From: Microbispora corallina
GTDB lineage: Bacteria; Actinomycetota; Actinomycetes; Streptosporangiales; Streptosporangiaceae
Reading direction: 5' to 3'
Assembly (NCBI RefSeq): GCF_016863035.1
Contig: NZ_BOOC01000017.1
Coordinates: 1-64,000, forward strand
Length of the DNA: 64,000 nt
Shown: in pieces, positions 8,748 to 18,497 of the stretch
Layout: the number at the start of each line of letters is the position of its first letter
How positions within the stretch are numbered: position 1 is the stretch's first letter
Translations under genes and position numbers: made by a program
The notes under the pieces: generated by a model
What the model saw: the letters and a program-made list of their open reading frames with translations, nothing else
What the model was told of the DNA's origin: nothing
The model's database searches: none

Positions 8748-10922
8748 ATGTCTGAACTGTCCCGCAGGAATTTCCTCGGCACCGCCGCAGCCGTCACCGG
8801 AGCGGCCGCCGTCGGCGCGGCGTTGCCGGGTGCGGCCGCCGCGGCTGCTCTCCCGCGGAGCAAGCCCGCTCCGTCCGGCAAGCCGTACGGCGACATCCGT
8901 GACATCAAGCACGTCATCGTGGTCATGCAGGAGAACCGCAGCTTCGATCACTATTTCGGAGCACTGAAGGGTGTGCGCGGGTTCGGCGACCGCTCGACCA
9001 TCGTGCTCCCCGGTGGCAAGACCGTCTGGGAGCAGCCGAAGGCGTTGACGACCGGGGCCGACACGCAGTATCCGTGGCGGCTGAGCGGGGCCAAGACCTG
9101 GAGTGGGGCGACCCCGCCGAGCGCCGAGCTCGGCGCCGCCAACTACGGCGGCACCAGCCACGGCTGGACCGACCAGCACGGCGCCTGGTACGGCGGGCTG
9201 ATGAACGGCTGGTACTACGCCAAGGGCGGCCCGACCACGCTGGGCTACCTGGACCGCCGTGACCTGCCGTTCCACTACGCCCTCGCTGACGCCTACACGG
9301 TCGGCGACGCCTACCACTGCTCCGTGCTCAGCGCGACCGGCCCCAACCGCACCTACCTGTGGGGCGGGACGATCAACGCCGACCACAGGCACGGCAGCTT
9401 CACCGCGTACGATGGCGGCGACGAGCGCGGCAAGTTCCTGCCCTGGGAGTCCTACGCCGAGACGCTCCAGGCGGCGGGCGTCAGCTGGCGGGTCTACCAG
9501 TGCGCCGACGACTACGGCGACAACGGCCTGGAGTACTTCAACACCTTCGCCAAGCTCGACCCCACTCAGGGCGGGAAGGCCGCTCCGGGCGACGTCTACT
9601 ACGACAACGGGGTGAAGAACGTCCCCGAGCCGGTCACCGGGCTGTCGGGCAACGCCGACAACATCACCGCCGCGATCCGCGCCGACGTGATCAACGGCAC
9701 CCTGCCGCAGGTCAGCTGGATCGTGAACAACCAGTTCTTCTCCGAGCACCCGGTCACGGCTCCGAGCAACGGCGCGTACTTCCTCCGCGGCGTTATGGAG
9801 GCCCTCAACGCCGACCCGGATGTGTTCAACTCGACCCTGGTCATCATCAACTACGACGAGAACGACGGCCAGTTCGACCACGTGCCGCCGCCCACGCCGG
9901 CGCCGGGCGAGGCGGACGAGTTCGTCTCCGGCACCATGGCGGCGTACGGCGTCACCGCGCCGCTCCCCGTCGGGCTCGGCTTCCGCGTGCCGCTCATCCT
10001 GATCTCGCCCTGGACCCGCGGCGGCTGGGTGACCTCGGAGGTCTCCGACCACACCTCGGTCATCCAGTTCATGGAGAAGTGGACCAGCGCGCTCGGCAAG
10101 CCCGCCGTCTCGCCCAACATCAGCGACTGGCGGCGCGAGGTCTGCGGCGACCTGACCAACGCCTTCGACTTCGAGAAGCCCGTTTACGGCATGCCCGACC
10201 TGCCGGAGACCGGGCCTCTCATCCCCGAGACGCGGTACACCCCGCTGCCGGGCGACAACACGATGCCGACGCAGGAGGCGGGAACCAAGCAGGCGCGTCC
10301 GCTGCCGTACCAGCCGAACGCCAACTTGACCGGGTTCACCGGCGGGCCGTCCGGCGCGGTGGCGAACCTGGCGTTCAGCAACGAGGCCCCGTTCGTGACC
10401 AAGGCCAGTCACTTCGCCGTCTACAACAACCGGGCCGGGCTCCCGTCGCTGGCGCAGTACCCGGCCGCGTTCCCGGGCCAGTACACGGTCCCGGCGAAGG
10501 CGACGGCGTCCGGAACCGGCCCCGTGGGCGCCTCGGCCGGCGACACCGCGTACGACATCACCGTCACCGGGCCGAACCGGTTCCTGCGCCGTTTCGTCGG
10601 TGACCTCGCTGCCGCCGGCAAGGACCTCGTCGTCGAGGCGGCCTATTACGACGGCAAGTCGACCGCGCGGCCGAAGCTGAAGCTCTGGTTGCGCAACAAC
10701 GGGGATGCGCCCGTGACGTTCGTGATCACGCACAACAACTACATCTCGGACACGCCGCAGACCGTGAAGGTCGCCGCGCACAGCAAGGAGGCGTGGGCGG
10801 TCAGCCCGCTGGGCGTCAGCGGCGGCTGGTACGACGTGACCGTTACGGCCGACTGCGACGCGGCCTGGTCGCAGCGGTTCGTCGGTCACCTGGAGACCGG
10901 AGAGGCCAGCATCACCGGCTGA
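8748..10922 (+). CDS. plcC: Phosphocholine-specific phospholipase C, Tat-exported
   Basis: A 724-residue secreted phosphoesterase that cleaves phosphatidylcholine/sphingomyelin-type lipids. The N-terminus has a twin-arginine signal (SRRNFLG followed by an Ala-rich core to about residue 32). Family markers are IKHVIVVMQENRSFDHYFG, HGWTDQHGAW, SVLSATGPNR, NYDENDGQFDHVPPP and the C-terminal pair of ~100-residue beta domains typical of this acid-phosphatase-like PLC family. AAAGGTCTTGAGCC precedes the ATG. The gene is monocistronic and ends with a strong hairpin. In actinomycetes such enzymes often scavenge phosphate or choline, but no PHO box is visible here. Confidence 0.93.
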   Translation: MSELSRRNFLGTAAAVTGAAAVGAALPGAAAAAALPRSKPAPSGKPYGDIRDIKHVIVVMQENRSFDHYFGALKGVRGFGDRSTIVLPGGKTVWEQPKALTTGADTQYPWRLSGAKTWSGATPPSAELGAANYGGTSHGWTDQHGAWYGGLMNGWYYAKGGPTTLGYLDRRDLPFHYALADAYTVGDAYHCSVLSATGPNRTYLWGGTINADHRHGSFTAYDGGDERGKFLPWESYAETLQAAGVSWRVYQCADDYGDNGLEYFNTFAKLDPTQGGKAAPGDVYYDNGVKNVPEPVTGLSGNADNITAAIRADVINGTLPQVSWIVNNQFFSEHPVTAPSNGAYFLRGVMEALNADPDVFNSTLVIINYDENDGQFDHVPPPTPAPGEADEFVSGTMAAYGVTAPLPVGLGFRVPLILISPWTRGGWVTSEVSDHTSVIQFMEKWTSALGKPAVSPNISDWRREVCGDLTNAFDFEKPVYGMPDLPETGPLIPETRYTPLPGDNTMPTQEAGTKQARPLPYQPNANLTGFTGGPSGAVANLAFSNEAPFVTKASHFAVYNNRAGLPSLAQYPAAFPGQYTVPAKATASGTGPVGASAGDTAYDITVTGPNRFLRRFVGDLAAAGKDLVVEAAYYDGKSTARPKLKLWLRNNGDAPVTFVITHNNYISDTPQTVKVAAHSKEAWAVSPLGVSGGWYDVTVTADCDAAWSQRFVGHLETGEASITG

Positions 10923-10939
10923 TCGAGCGTGCCGTACCG

Positions 10940-10974
10940 GAAAGGCTCTTCCGTGCCACGCGGGAGGGCCTTTC
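10940..10974 (+). terminator. Terminator after phospholipase C
   Basis: A 14-bp stem with two G-U pairs and a 7-base loop (GAAAGGCTCTTCCG pairing with CGGGAGGGCCTTTC), 18 bp after the stop codon. Confidence 0.8.
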
Positions 10975-11090
10975 GACGTGGCGGCCCGCGAAAGCCGGCC
11001 GGGCTGCGTACGCCTCGATCTCCGCCTTGTCGTGCCCGGTCAGGGTGACCGTGCCGGCTCACCTCACGTCGTTCATGTCGTACCTCGTGC

Positions 11091-12854
11091 CTAGTGCGGG
11101 ACCACGGGGGCGTCGCCCGCCGCGGGTGTGCCGGCTCCCGCACGGCTTCGCCGGCCGTCGAACATCGAGGCCGCCGCGCCCACGATCATCATGACCGCCG
11201 CCGCCGAGAAGACGACGACCAGCCCCTGGTGCACGGGCCCGGAGATCATGGTGGGGAAGAACGCGTTCCCCGTGAGACGGTCCTGCGCGGCGGGGGGCAG
11301 CGCGTGCAGGACGTCCGGCGGCAGCAGCGTCCGCACGGGGTTGTACCCGAGGAACGCGGCGAACACGCTGCCGACCGGCGGCAGGTGACCCACGGCCTGC
11401 GCGGCCGCGGCGGGCACGCCCGCCCGCTCCAGGCTGGAGGTGAGCACGCCGGGAAGGCTCGTCGCCAGGCCGACGATCAGCAGCGAGAAGAAGATGCCGA
11501 TCGACAGGGCCTGCCCCGAGTTCTGAAAGGTGCCGCGCATCCCGGCCGCCGCGCCCCGCTGGTGGGCCGGGACGCTGCTCATCACCCGCGAGGTGTTCGG
11601 GGAGGAGAAGACGCCCGACCCGACGCCGTTGACCGCCAGCAGCAGCGCGAACGCCCAGTACGGGAAGTCGACAGGCAGCGCCAGCAGGCCCAGGAAGGTG
11701 GCGGCCGTGATGAGGAGCCCGCCGGAGGCGAACAGCCGCTGGCCGTACCGGTCGGACAGATAACCCGACACCGGCCCGGCGGCCAGGAAGCCCACGGTCA
11801 GCGGCAGCATGTAGATCCCCGCCCACAACGGGGTGTCCTCGAACGCGAAGCCGTGCAGCGGGAGCCAGATGCCCTGCAGCCAGATGATCAGCATGAACTG
11901 CAGGCCGCCCCGGCCCATGGCCGACAGCAGCACGGCGAGGCTCCCGGCCGAGAACTGCGGGATCCGGAACAGAGTCAGGTGGAACATCGGCTCGGCGACC
12001 CTGGCCTCGATTACGCAGAACGCCGCCAGCAGCGCGACGCCGCCGGTCAGCCCCGCCAGCACCCACGGGTTCGTCCACCCGGTGGCGTGCCCGCCGTACG
12101 GCTGGATGCCGTAGGTGATGGCGGCCAGCAGCACGCCGAGCCCCAGCGCGAAGGTGACGTTGCCGGGCCAGTCGAGCCGGCCGCGCCTGCGCTCGCCCAG
12201 CTCGTTCAGTGAGGCGTACGACCAGACGGTGCCGGCCAGCCCGATCGGCACGCTGACGAGGAAGACCGCCCGCCAGTGCCACTCCGACAGCAGGCCGCCG
12301 ATGAGCAGGCCGAGGAACGAGCCCGCGATGGCGGCCACCTGGTTGACCCCGAGCGCCGTGCCGCGCTGCCGCAGCGGGAAGGCGTCGGTCAGGATCGCGG
12401 TCGAGTTGGCGAACAGCATGGCGCCGCCCACGCCCTGCACCACCCGCCAGCCGATCAGCCACAGGGCGCCCGGGCCGCCGCTCAGCGGGTCGAGCGACAG
12501 GCCGATCGAACCGGCCGTGAATATGACGAAGCCGCTGTTGTAGATCCGCACCCGGCCGAACATGTCCCCGAGCCGCCCGGCCGGGACCACGAGGACGGCC
12601 GAGACGAGCAGGAAGCCCATGATCATCCACAGCAGGTAGCCGACGTTGGCCGGCCGCAGGGGATCGAGCCCGATGCCCCGGAAGATCGCCGGGAGCGAGA
12701 TGATGACGATCGACGAGTTGACCGTCGCCAGCAGCATTCCCAGTGTGGTGTTCGAGAGCGCCACCCATCGGTAGCGGGGGTGGTCCCGGTCGAACCGCCC
12801 CGCTCTCCGGTCCCGCCCCGCCGTCGCCGTCGTCGATCCCGTCGCGTCAGCCAT
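11091..12854 (-). CDS. MFS drug exporter, DHA2/EmrB-QacA family (14 TM)
   Basis: A 587-residue proton-driven exporter. N-terminal TMs include TTLGMLLATVNSSIVIISLP, and motif A is present as GRLGDMFGRVRIYNSG. Motif C-like sequence and the 14-helix length fit the DHA2 group. A periplasmic loop near residues 470-530 precedes the last helix. Of three candidate starts (GTG 12874-region, ATG 12860, ATG 12854) the last has the best spacing from GGGAGG. The gene lies downstream of an alpha/beta hydrolase and a MarR regulator in the same direction, a frequent efflux/detoxification arrangement. The substrate is unknown. Confidence 0.88.
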   Translation of the reverse strand: MADATGSTTATAGRDRRAGRFDRDHPRYRWVALSNTTLGMLLATVNSSIVIISLPAIFRGIGLDPLRPANVGYLLWMIMGFLLVSAVLVVPAGRLGDMFGRVRIYNSGFVIFTAGSIGLSLDPLSGGPGALWLIGWRVVQGVGGAMLFANSTAILTDAFPLRQRGTALGVNQVAAIAGSFLGLLIGGLLSEWHWRAVFLVSVPIGLAGTVWSYASLNELGERRRGRLDWPGNVTFALGLGVLLAAITYGIQPYGGHATGWTNPWVLAGLTGGVALLAAFCVIEARVAEPMFHLTLFRIPQFSAGSLAVLLSAMGRGGLQFMLIIWLQGIWLPLHGFAFEDTPLWAGIYMLPLTVGFLAAGPVSGYLSDRYGQRLFASGGLLITAATFLGLLALPVDFPYWAFALLLAVNGVGSGVFSSPNTSRVMSSVPAHQRGAAAGMRGTFQNSGQALSIGIFFSLLIVGLATSLPGVLTSSLERAGVPAAAAQAVGHLPPVGSVFAAFLGYNPVRTLLPPDVLHALPPAAQDRLTGNAFFPTMISGPVHQGLVVVFSAAAVMMIVGAAASMFDGRRSRAGAGTPAAGDAPVVPH

Positions 12855-12882
12855 GCCCATGTCCTCCCGGGACACGACGATA

Positions 12883-12907
12883 GTACTTGCTTTGGGTAAC
12901 TAAGTAC
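12883..12907. promoter_or_regulatory. Dyad GTACTT-N13-AAGTAC upstream of MFS exporter
   Basis: A 6-bp inverted repeat with a 13-bp spacer lies 28 bp before the exporter start. On the minus strand TACTAT overlaps its proximal arm and could be the -10. It is a candidate operator, possibly for the nearby MarR protein; the arms are short, so this is tentative. Confidence 0.45.
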
Positions 12908-12949
12908 CGGGGCCGGGAGGACGGGCGCAGGCGTGTGACGTGCGGGCCG

Positions 12950-13798
<849 letters not shown>

Positions 13799-13845
13799 TC
13801 ACGTGGGCGGGGGACGGTCTGGGGGGTGCCCGCATGTTCGGGAAA

Positions 13846-13874
13846 AACCTAGCGCACGATTACATCGTGCACAA
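13846..13874 (-). promoter_or_regulatory. Promoter with embedded palindrome upstream of hydrolase
   Basis: On the minus strand TTGTGC (13869-13874) and TAGGTT (13846-13851) are separated by exactly 17 bp. The perfect arms GCACGA and TCGTGC (13854-13859 and 13865-13870) lie between and over them. A repressor bound here would block the promoter. The MarR protein encoded just upstream is the obvious candidate. Confidence 0.6.
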
Positions 13875-13917
13875 GTAAAGTGAGCGCACGGCCCGTTTTG
13901 CCCCGAAAACGGGCAGG

Positions 13918-14406
13918 TCAGACAGCAGGCTCGGCGCCCCGGCGCGTGTACGCGGTGACGTTGGCGATGAGACGGCGGAGGGTGGCGAGGGTCCGGGTGA
14001 ACTCGTCCGGGTCGAGGCCCATGGCGTCCCCGACCGTCGCCGGCAGGTTCCGGGTGTGCTCCCGCAGGGCGGATCCCCGCTCGGTCAGGGTGATCTGCAC
14101 GGCGCGCTCGTCGTCGGCCCGGCGCTCCCTGCGCAGCAGGCCGTTCGCCTCCAGCCGCTTGAGCAGCGGCGTCAGCGTGCCGTAGTCGAGCTGGAGCGCG
14201 GCGCCGAGATCCTTGACGCTGACCCCGGCCGCGTCGCGGCGCCACAGCACCAGCAGCACGAGATACTGCGGGTACGTCAGGCCCAGCTCCTCCAGGATCG
14301 GCCGGTAGAGGCCGGTCACGGCGCGGGAGGCCGCGTAGAGGGCGAAGCACATCTGGTCGTCGAGGATCGCCGACAGGCTCCGGCGGTCGAGGTCGCTGCC
14401 GCTCAT
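13918..14406 (-). CDS. MarR-family regulator with OhrR-type redox cysteine
   Basis: A 162-residue winged-helix repressor. The N-terminal motif LDDQMCFALYAASRAV contains Cys20 at the position of the peroxide-sensing cysteine in OhrR proteins, followed by GLTYPQYLVLLVLW. The winged helix is at about 55-110 (LDYGTLTPLLKRLEANGLL, DDERAVQITLT). OhrR members respond to organic hydroperoxides, but no ohr gene lies in the window, and the downstream genes are a hydrolase and an exporter. The ATG at 14406 has GGGAG almost adjacent, so the exact start is not certain. Confidence 0.85.
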   Translation of the reverse strand: MSGSDLDRRSLSAILDDQMCFALYAASRAVTGLYRPILEELGLTYPQYLVLLVLWRRDAAGVSVKDLGAALQLDYGTLTPLLKRLEANGLLRRERRADDERAVQITLTERGSALREHTRNLPATVGDAMGLDPDEFTRTLATLRRLIANVTAYTRRGAEPAV

Positions 14407-14776
14407 CTCCCGAGCGTAACGCCTCTTGTGCGCGAGCAGCGTGTGCGCGGTCAAATCGCACGCGAGCAATCTTCGGCAGGCTGGCGAGACGCCCGGGCGG
14501 GCCGCGCGGAGGCGCCGCCGCGGGCCGGGAGCGAGCCGGCCGCCCTGGGGTGGACGCTCCTCGCGCCCGTCGAGACCGCTCACCGCCCCAGGCCGGGACC
14601 GGCGGGACCGCGATCCCCGCGCCCGCCGAGACCGCTCACCCCCGAGGCCGGGGCCGGTGGACCGTGATCCCCGCGCCCCGGACGACTCGGCGCGACGGGC
14701 CTGCCCGGCCTTGCCCGAACCAGGCTCGGGAACGGTCCAAACCGCCGTCCGGCTGCCCCCACCGCAGCCGGCCGGC
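14407..14776. other. Gap with degenerate 56-bp tandem repeat
   Basis: No convincing gene. Two tandem copies of a ~56-bp unit (14572-14627 and 14628-about 14679), beginning GAGACCGCTCACC, are preceded by a partial third copy. The long plus-strand open frame through here is low-complexity Arg/Pro-rich and looks non-coding. Confidence 0.5.
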
Positions 14777-15169
14777 CTACCGTGCCCGCCGGATGAAGTC
14801 GCGGGTGGTCGCGGTCCCCGCCTCGCTGAGGAAATCGGCGAGATCCTCCGTGATCAGGGTCTTGTCGACCCCGACGGTGACGTCCTCCCGGCCGAACTCG
14901 GCCACCACCAGCCCCCCGGCCAGGTCCCCCGTCCGGCGGATCCGGACGCGCAGCGCCGGCACCGGACGGGGCTCGTCCACCGGCTGCAGGAGCCCGAGGA
15001 CGTCGATCGCCACATCGTTCAGGGGCTTCGTGAGCTCCGGAGCGAACTGCGCCTCATCGACGTACGCGATGATGCGGTGTTCCGGAAACGTGCGGCTGAT
15101 CACACCAGGACAGCTGCGCAACAGGGGAGTCCGGCGGATCTCCACTGAGGGTTGCGTCGGTGATGACAC
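14777..15169 (-). CDS. Hypothetical protein
   Basis: A 130-residue soluble protein that I do not recognise. The second half (ALRVRIRRTGDLAGGLVVAE, VTVGVDKTLITEDLADFLSEA, RDFIRR) looks like a small alpha/beta domain. GTG at 15169 has only a weak ribosome-binding site. It lies 118 bp downstream of an HTH gene in the same direction and could be its partner. GC falls noticeably just upstream of its start (about 15170-15300). Confidence 0.45.
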   Translation of the reverse strand: MSSPTQPSVEIRRTPLLRSCPGVISRTFPEHRIIAYVDEAQFAPELTKPLNDVAIDVLGLLQPVDEPRPVPALRVRIRRTGDLAGGLVVAEFGREDVTVGVDKTLITEDLADFLSEAGTATTRDFIRRAR

Positions 15170-15287
15170 GGATCATCCACCGTATCCCTTCTGCACGAAT
15201 ATATCCGATTGTTTCCAACAGCGGCTCCCCGAGTGCCAGAAAAGTTTTGCGCATCCGCCTGGTTCGTGCACTGGTGTATCCGTAAAA

Positions 15288-15716
15288 TTAGGCTTCATCC
15301 CTTTGGGTGGATGTATGTGCGGAACCAATCGCTTTAATTAGTTCATCGGCGAGTTGTGTGCATTGTTCCGCTGTGTAGCCTCTGGGGGCACGGAAGATCA
15401 ACCGCTCGCCCACGCCGGCCGGGACGTCGACGATCTCCCAGCCGATCCACTGCGTGATGGCCAGCCCCTTCAGGCTGTCGGCGTCCATGCCGAGCCCCGC
15501 GGCCAGCGCCTCCAGTCGCCACATGTCCGGCATGCGGGGGACCCGGCCGCTGAGCACGTCGGTGATCCACTGGGCGGTCAGGCGCTGGCCCGTGCTCTGG
15601 CTCATGGATCGCAGGGCGAGCGTCCGGATGCTGATCCCCTGGTCTTCGAGGTGCTCCCGGATGCAGTCGTTCAAGGGAGTGGGGGGCGAATCGGCTGTCA
15701 CGCGGCGGGGGGCCAT
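15288..15716 (-). CDS. XRE-like helix-turn-helix protein
   Basis: A 142-residue protein. Residues 15-75 resemble a lambda-repressor-type HTH (LNDCIREHLEDQGISIRTLA, TAQWITDVLSGRVPRMPD, EALAAGLGMDADSLKG). The C-terminal part (WEIVDVPAGVGERLIFRAPR, then YTAEQCTQLADELIKAI) has no assigned function. GAGGAG lies 11 bases before the ATG. No DUF397 partner, common beside such regulators in actinomycetes, is present; the next gene in the same direction is an unknown 130-residue protein. Confidence 0.65.
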   Translation of the reverse strand: MAPRRVTADSPPTPLNDCIREHLEDQGISIRTLALRSMSQSTGQRLTAQWITDVLSGRVPRMPDMWRLEALAAGLGMDADSLKGLAITQWIGWEIVDVPAGVGERLIFRAPRGYTAEQCTQLADELIKAIGSAHTSTQRDEA

Positions 15717-16129
15717 TCGGTTGTCAGCTCCTCGGGGTTTTTCTCTCCGTGATCGCCCCCATCATGCCCGCTAGATCTTGCTGACAGGGCCGGAATCCCC
15801 GACGAAGCATAGGTTCGTTCTGTCAACAAGATGGGTCGGGGGGCGACCGCGCAGGTGGGGAAGCGTTTGGGGAATCTTTCTGAATCTCCTGCGCACGCTT
15901 TCCCTCCGCATTACAGTTCATGGCTGTCAGCGAATTCTGATGACGCGGATTCTCCTGACAGGCATCCTCGATCGGGATTTCGCGCCGCCGCTCCTCCGGG
16001 GGAGGCGATCCCGATCCGGGTGCGCGCTCCGCGTACGACGGCCGTCATCCGCCGTCGTCGCGCGCATCCGGTCCCGGCAGCACGGAAGCGCGTCGCGTCT
16101 TCCGCCGACCTCGTGAAAGGAATCGTCTC
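15717..16129. other. Leader region of secreted repeat protein; long hairpin
   Basis: A 413-bp gap. A composite hairpin at 15970-16016 has outer arms GATCGGGAT/ATCCCGATC and an inner CCTCC/GGAGG stem. It could be a terminator or a structured leader RNA. I compared it by eye with the c-di-AMP (ydaO) riboswitch consensus and did not find the conserved motifs. Two overlapping plus-strand open frames here lack coding character. Confidence 0.45.
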
Positions 16130-16579
16130 TTGACGATGAAGAAAGCTCTGGTCACCGGCGTGCTGGCCGCCTCCGCCGCGGTCTCGTCGGTCGCGCTGTC
16201 ACAGGCGCCGGCGAGCGCCAACGACACCACCTCGACCCCGCGCTCGGTCACGGTCACGGTGCACATCACCAAGACGAAGAAGCACGTCGTGCGGCACAGG
16301 CGCCCCAAGATCAAGATCGTCCGCAAGTACATCCACGAGTACATCGTGAAGGGCACGACGTACGTGCTGCCGGACTGCCAGTACGTGGTCCACGGGGGCG
16401 TCTACGTCTCGCCGTCCTGCGGGCCGGACCTGACCCGTCCGGTCTACGTCGCGCGCGGCCGCGTCTACGACCTCCCCGGCGACTGGTGCGACCGCGCTCC
16501 GACCACGATGCCCGGCCTGGGCCTGAGCGACGCGGTGTACGTCCTGAACGGGCGCTGGTTCGCGATGCCGGGCTACTGA
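16130..16579 (+). CDS. Small secreted protein with four Y/F-x-x-P repeats
   Basis: A 149-residue secreted protein of unknown function. TTG at 16130 is chosen because AAGGAA lies seven bases upstream; the ATG at 16136 is two codons later. Residues 1-31 are a signal peptide ending ASA. A basic stretch (KTKKHVVRHRRPKIKIVRKY) follows. The rest consists of four related units: VKGTTYVLPDC, VHGGVYVSPSC, ARGRVYDLPGDWC and LNGRWFAMPGY. Pattern: two residues, G, two residues, aromatic, two residues, P, usually C. The cysteines suggest disulfide bonding outside the cell. A strong terminator follows directly. Confidence 0.75.
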   Translation: MTMKKALVTGVLAASAAVSSVALSQAPASANDTTSTPRSVTVTVHITKTKKHVVRHRRPKIKIVRKYIHEYIVKGTTYVLPDCQYVVHGGVYVSPSCGPDLTRPVYVARGRVYDLPGDWCDRAPTTMPGLGLSDAVYVLNGRWFAMPGY

Positions 16580-16583
16580 TGCG

Positions 16584-16615
16584 ACCAGCGCACCGGCCTC
16601 CCCGGTCGCGCTGGT
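16584..16615 (+). terminator. Terminator after the secreted repeat protein
   Basis: Arms ACCAGCGCACCGG and CCGGTCGCGCTGGT pair over 13 bp with one bulged base, five bases after the stop codon. Confidence 0.85.
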
Positions 16616-16979
16616 TCGGCCTCCCTGGCCGGAGGTCCGGATAGGGCTGAGGACGGCCCCGGCCAAGGGGGTGCCGGTCAACGGCCCCGGCCCGAGTGAC
16701 CCGGTCAGGGTGGCGCCGCTCGGCGGTCCCGACCGCACACGGGGTCGCCGACCGGCGACGTCGCCGCCGCGGTTCAGGGTGTGAGGCCCCCGGAACCGCG
16801 GTGGCGACGGCACCGCACCATCCCCGCGGGAGCGTAGCCCGCGGGGATGCACGAAGACCCGGAGACGCTTTAGGGGGGTGTTTCCGGGATGTTCGCGGCG
16901 TGGGCGGGTTTCCGACGCCCGCCCGGCCAGCTCGCGCCCTGCACCTGGGCATGAGCGGCGCGACTGGAGTGCCGCGACG

Positions 16980-17011
16980 AGAGCGGCTGCGACGGGGCTC
17001 GCAGCCGCTCT
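16980..17011 (-). terminator. Terminator after the CE1 esterase gene
   Basis: A perfect 13-bp stem (AGAGCGGCTGCGA and its complement) with loop CGGGGC, 20 bp beyond the stop of the minus-strand esterase. Confidence 0.85.
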
Positions 17012-17030
17012 CCTTCATGCCCGGACGGAC

Positions 17031-18281
17031 TCAACAGGCGGAGTCGGCGAGGACCCAGTAGTTGGGGCCGGTCTGCCGCAGGGCGTGGACGGTGAAGGTG
17101 TTCCACAGCCCCATGGCGTCGTTCGAGCCGTTGGCGTAGGTGTAGCCGCCCGACTGGTAGGCCCGTCCGGCCGTGGTGTGCGCGTAGTTGCTGGCCCGCA
17201 CGCACGTCCCCGTCGGCGTCGGCGTGGGCGTCGGGCTGGCCGTCGGCGTGGGAGTGGGCGTGGGAGTGGGCGTGGGAGTGGGCGGAGAGCCGCCGCCGTC
17301 CAGGCCGAAGAACCGGGCGTCGTGGTAGGCCGAGCAGATCGTGTCGAGGAAGTAGGCCGCCGTGGCGCCGCACTGGTCGGCGGCGCTCCCGGGGTCGACG
17401 GGCAGTCCGTGGCCCATCCCGGCGATCTCGTACAGGCGCACGTCGTCGGCGCCGTACACCTTGAGCGTGGTGCCGCCGGTGAGCGACTGGGTGGACGTTG
17501 GGGTCTGCGACACGCCGCGGACGTTGGTCCACTGGTCGCGCAGCTGGGTTCCGTTGGCAGGGGTGACGGTGTAGTCGGACTGGCCCTGCCAGATCGCGAC
17601 GCGCGGGTACGGCCCGGAGTAGCCGGGGTAGGCGGCCCGTACGAGGTCGCCCCACTGCTGCGGGGTCTTGCTCGTGGCGCTGTACTGGCAGCCGGACGCC
17701 TCGGTGAGGCTGCTCGCGCACCGGTACGCGAGGCCCGCCCCGATCGAGCCGGCCGCGAAGACGTCCGGGTACGTCGCGAGCATGACGGCCGACATGGCGC
17801 CGCCCGCCGACAGGCCGCTGACGTAGACCCGCGCCGGATCGATGCCGTACTGGGAGACGGCGTAGGCCACCATGGCCCGGACGGAGGCCGCCTCGCCCTG
17901 GCCCCGGCTGGTGTCGCCGGTCTGGAACCAGTTGAAGCAACTGGAGGAGTTGTTGGCGCTGCTGGTCTGCGGCAGCACGAGGGCGAAGTTCCACTGGTCG
18001 GCGTACTTGCGCCAGCCCGAGTTGGCGAAGTAGCCGCTCGCGTCCTGGGTGCAGCCGTGCAGGAGCACCACCAGGGGCCGGCCGCTCGGCAGGCCGTCGG
18101 GGCGGTAGGCGTACATGGACAGGTTGCCGGGGTTGGACCCGAACGAGGAGACCTGGACCAGCGACGCCGCCCGGGCGGGAGTCGTGGTCAGGGCGGCCGC
18201 GGCGAGCCCGGACAGCGCGAGGAGGACGGCCAGGAGGGCGCGGGCGGCCCGGGACGGCCGCGCGGAGAGGGATGTGACCAT
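17031..18281 (-). CDS. Secreted PHB-depolymerase/feruloyl-esterase (CE1) family esterase
   Basis: A 416-residue secreted esterase. Residues 1-38 are a signal peptide ending ARA. The catalytic domain (about 40-325) has PLVVLLHGCTQDASGY (oxyanion loop), GLSAGGAM (Ser158), GQSDYTVTP (Asp) and GMGHGLPV (His), as in LpqC/PHB depolymerase-type CE1 esterases. A short Pro-Thr linker follows. The C-terminal ~57 residues (CVRASNYAHTTAGRAYQSGG, ending GPNYWVLADSAC) form a small disulfide-bonded module often attached to actinomycete esterases. AAGGAG is seven bases before the ATG. Substrates could be polyhydroxyalkanoate or plant-wall feruloyl/acetyl esters; the linker-module build favours polysaccharide surfaces. 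Confidence 0.88.
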   Translation of the reverse strand: MVTSLSARPSRAARALLAVLLALSGLAAAALTTTPARAASLVQVSSFGSNPGNLSMYAYRPDGLPSGRPLVVLLHGCTQDASGYFANSGWRKYADQWNFALVLPQTSSANNSSSCFNWFQTGDTSRGQGEAASVRAMVAYAVSQYGIDPARVYVSGLSAGGAMSAVMLATYPDVFAAGSIGAGLAYRCASSLTEASGCQYSATSKTPQQWGDLVRAAYPGYSGPYPRVAIWQGQSDYTVTPANGTQLRDQWTNVRGVSQTPTSTQSLTGGTTLKVYGADDVRLYEIAGMGHGLPVDPGSAADQCGATAAYFLDTICSAYHDARFFGLDGGGSPPTPTPTPTPTPTPTASPTPTPTPTGTCVRASNYAHTTAGRAYQSGGYTYANGSNDAMGLWNTFTVHALRQTGPNYWVLADSAC

Positions 18282-18497
18282 GGGGGTGCTCCTTGTGACC
18301 TGGATCACGGTCCTTACCGCGCACGCTAGGTCGTCGGTGATCCTCCCGACATGTCCGCGAAACACACTCTTCGCCCGCCTGTCATGGCCCTGTCAAGGAG
18401 GCGTGGCCGGCGGCCGGCTCCGCAGGGTTGACAGGCCCCCGGTCATGGCGGCTATCGTTCAGGCAGCCGGACGGCTGCATTTGAGGAACGGCGGACG

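Larger units (their letters stand above)
16580..17030. other. Gap between convergent genes, with two terminators
   Basis: A 451-bp region holding the two terminators listed separately. Between them (16620-16975) I see no gene, only high-GC sequence with short inverted repeats. Confidence 0.5.

Noticed and set aside
14426..15148. 240-residue plus-strand open frame
   Set aside because: Low-complexity Arg/Pro-rich translation running through the tandem repeat and against the hypothetical gene; no ribosome-binding site or motif.
15054..15254. 66-residue minus-strand frame overlapping the hypothetical gene start
   Set aside because: Only its first half looks protein-like and it overlaps the better 130-residue frame; no support for translation.
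15717..16129. c-di-AMP (ydaO-type) riboswitch before the secreted protein
   Set aside because: A structured leader is plausible, but the conserved sequence blocks of that riboswitch could not be found by eye. A covariance-model search would decide.
15778..16133. Two overlapping plus-strand ORFs of about 100 residues before the secreted repeat protein
   Set aside because: No conserved motif, poor codon bias, and the region contains a large hairpin, so it is more likely a leader/promoter.
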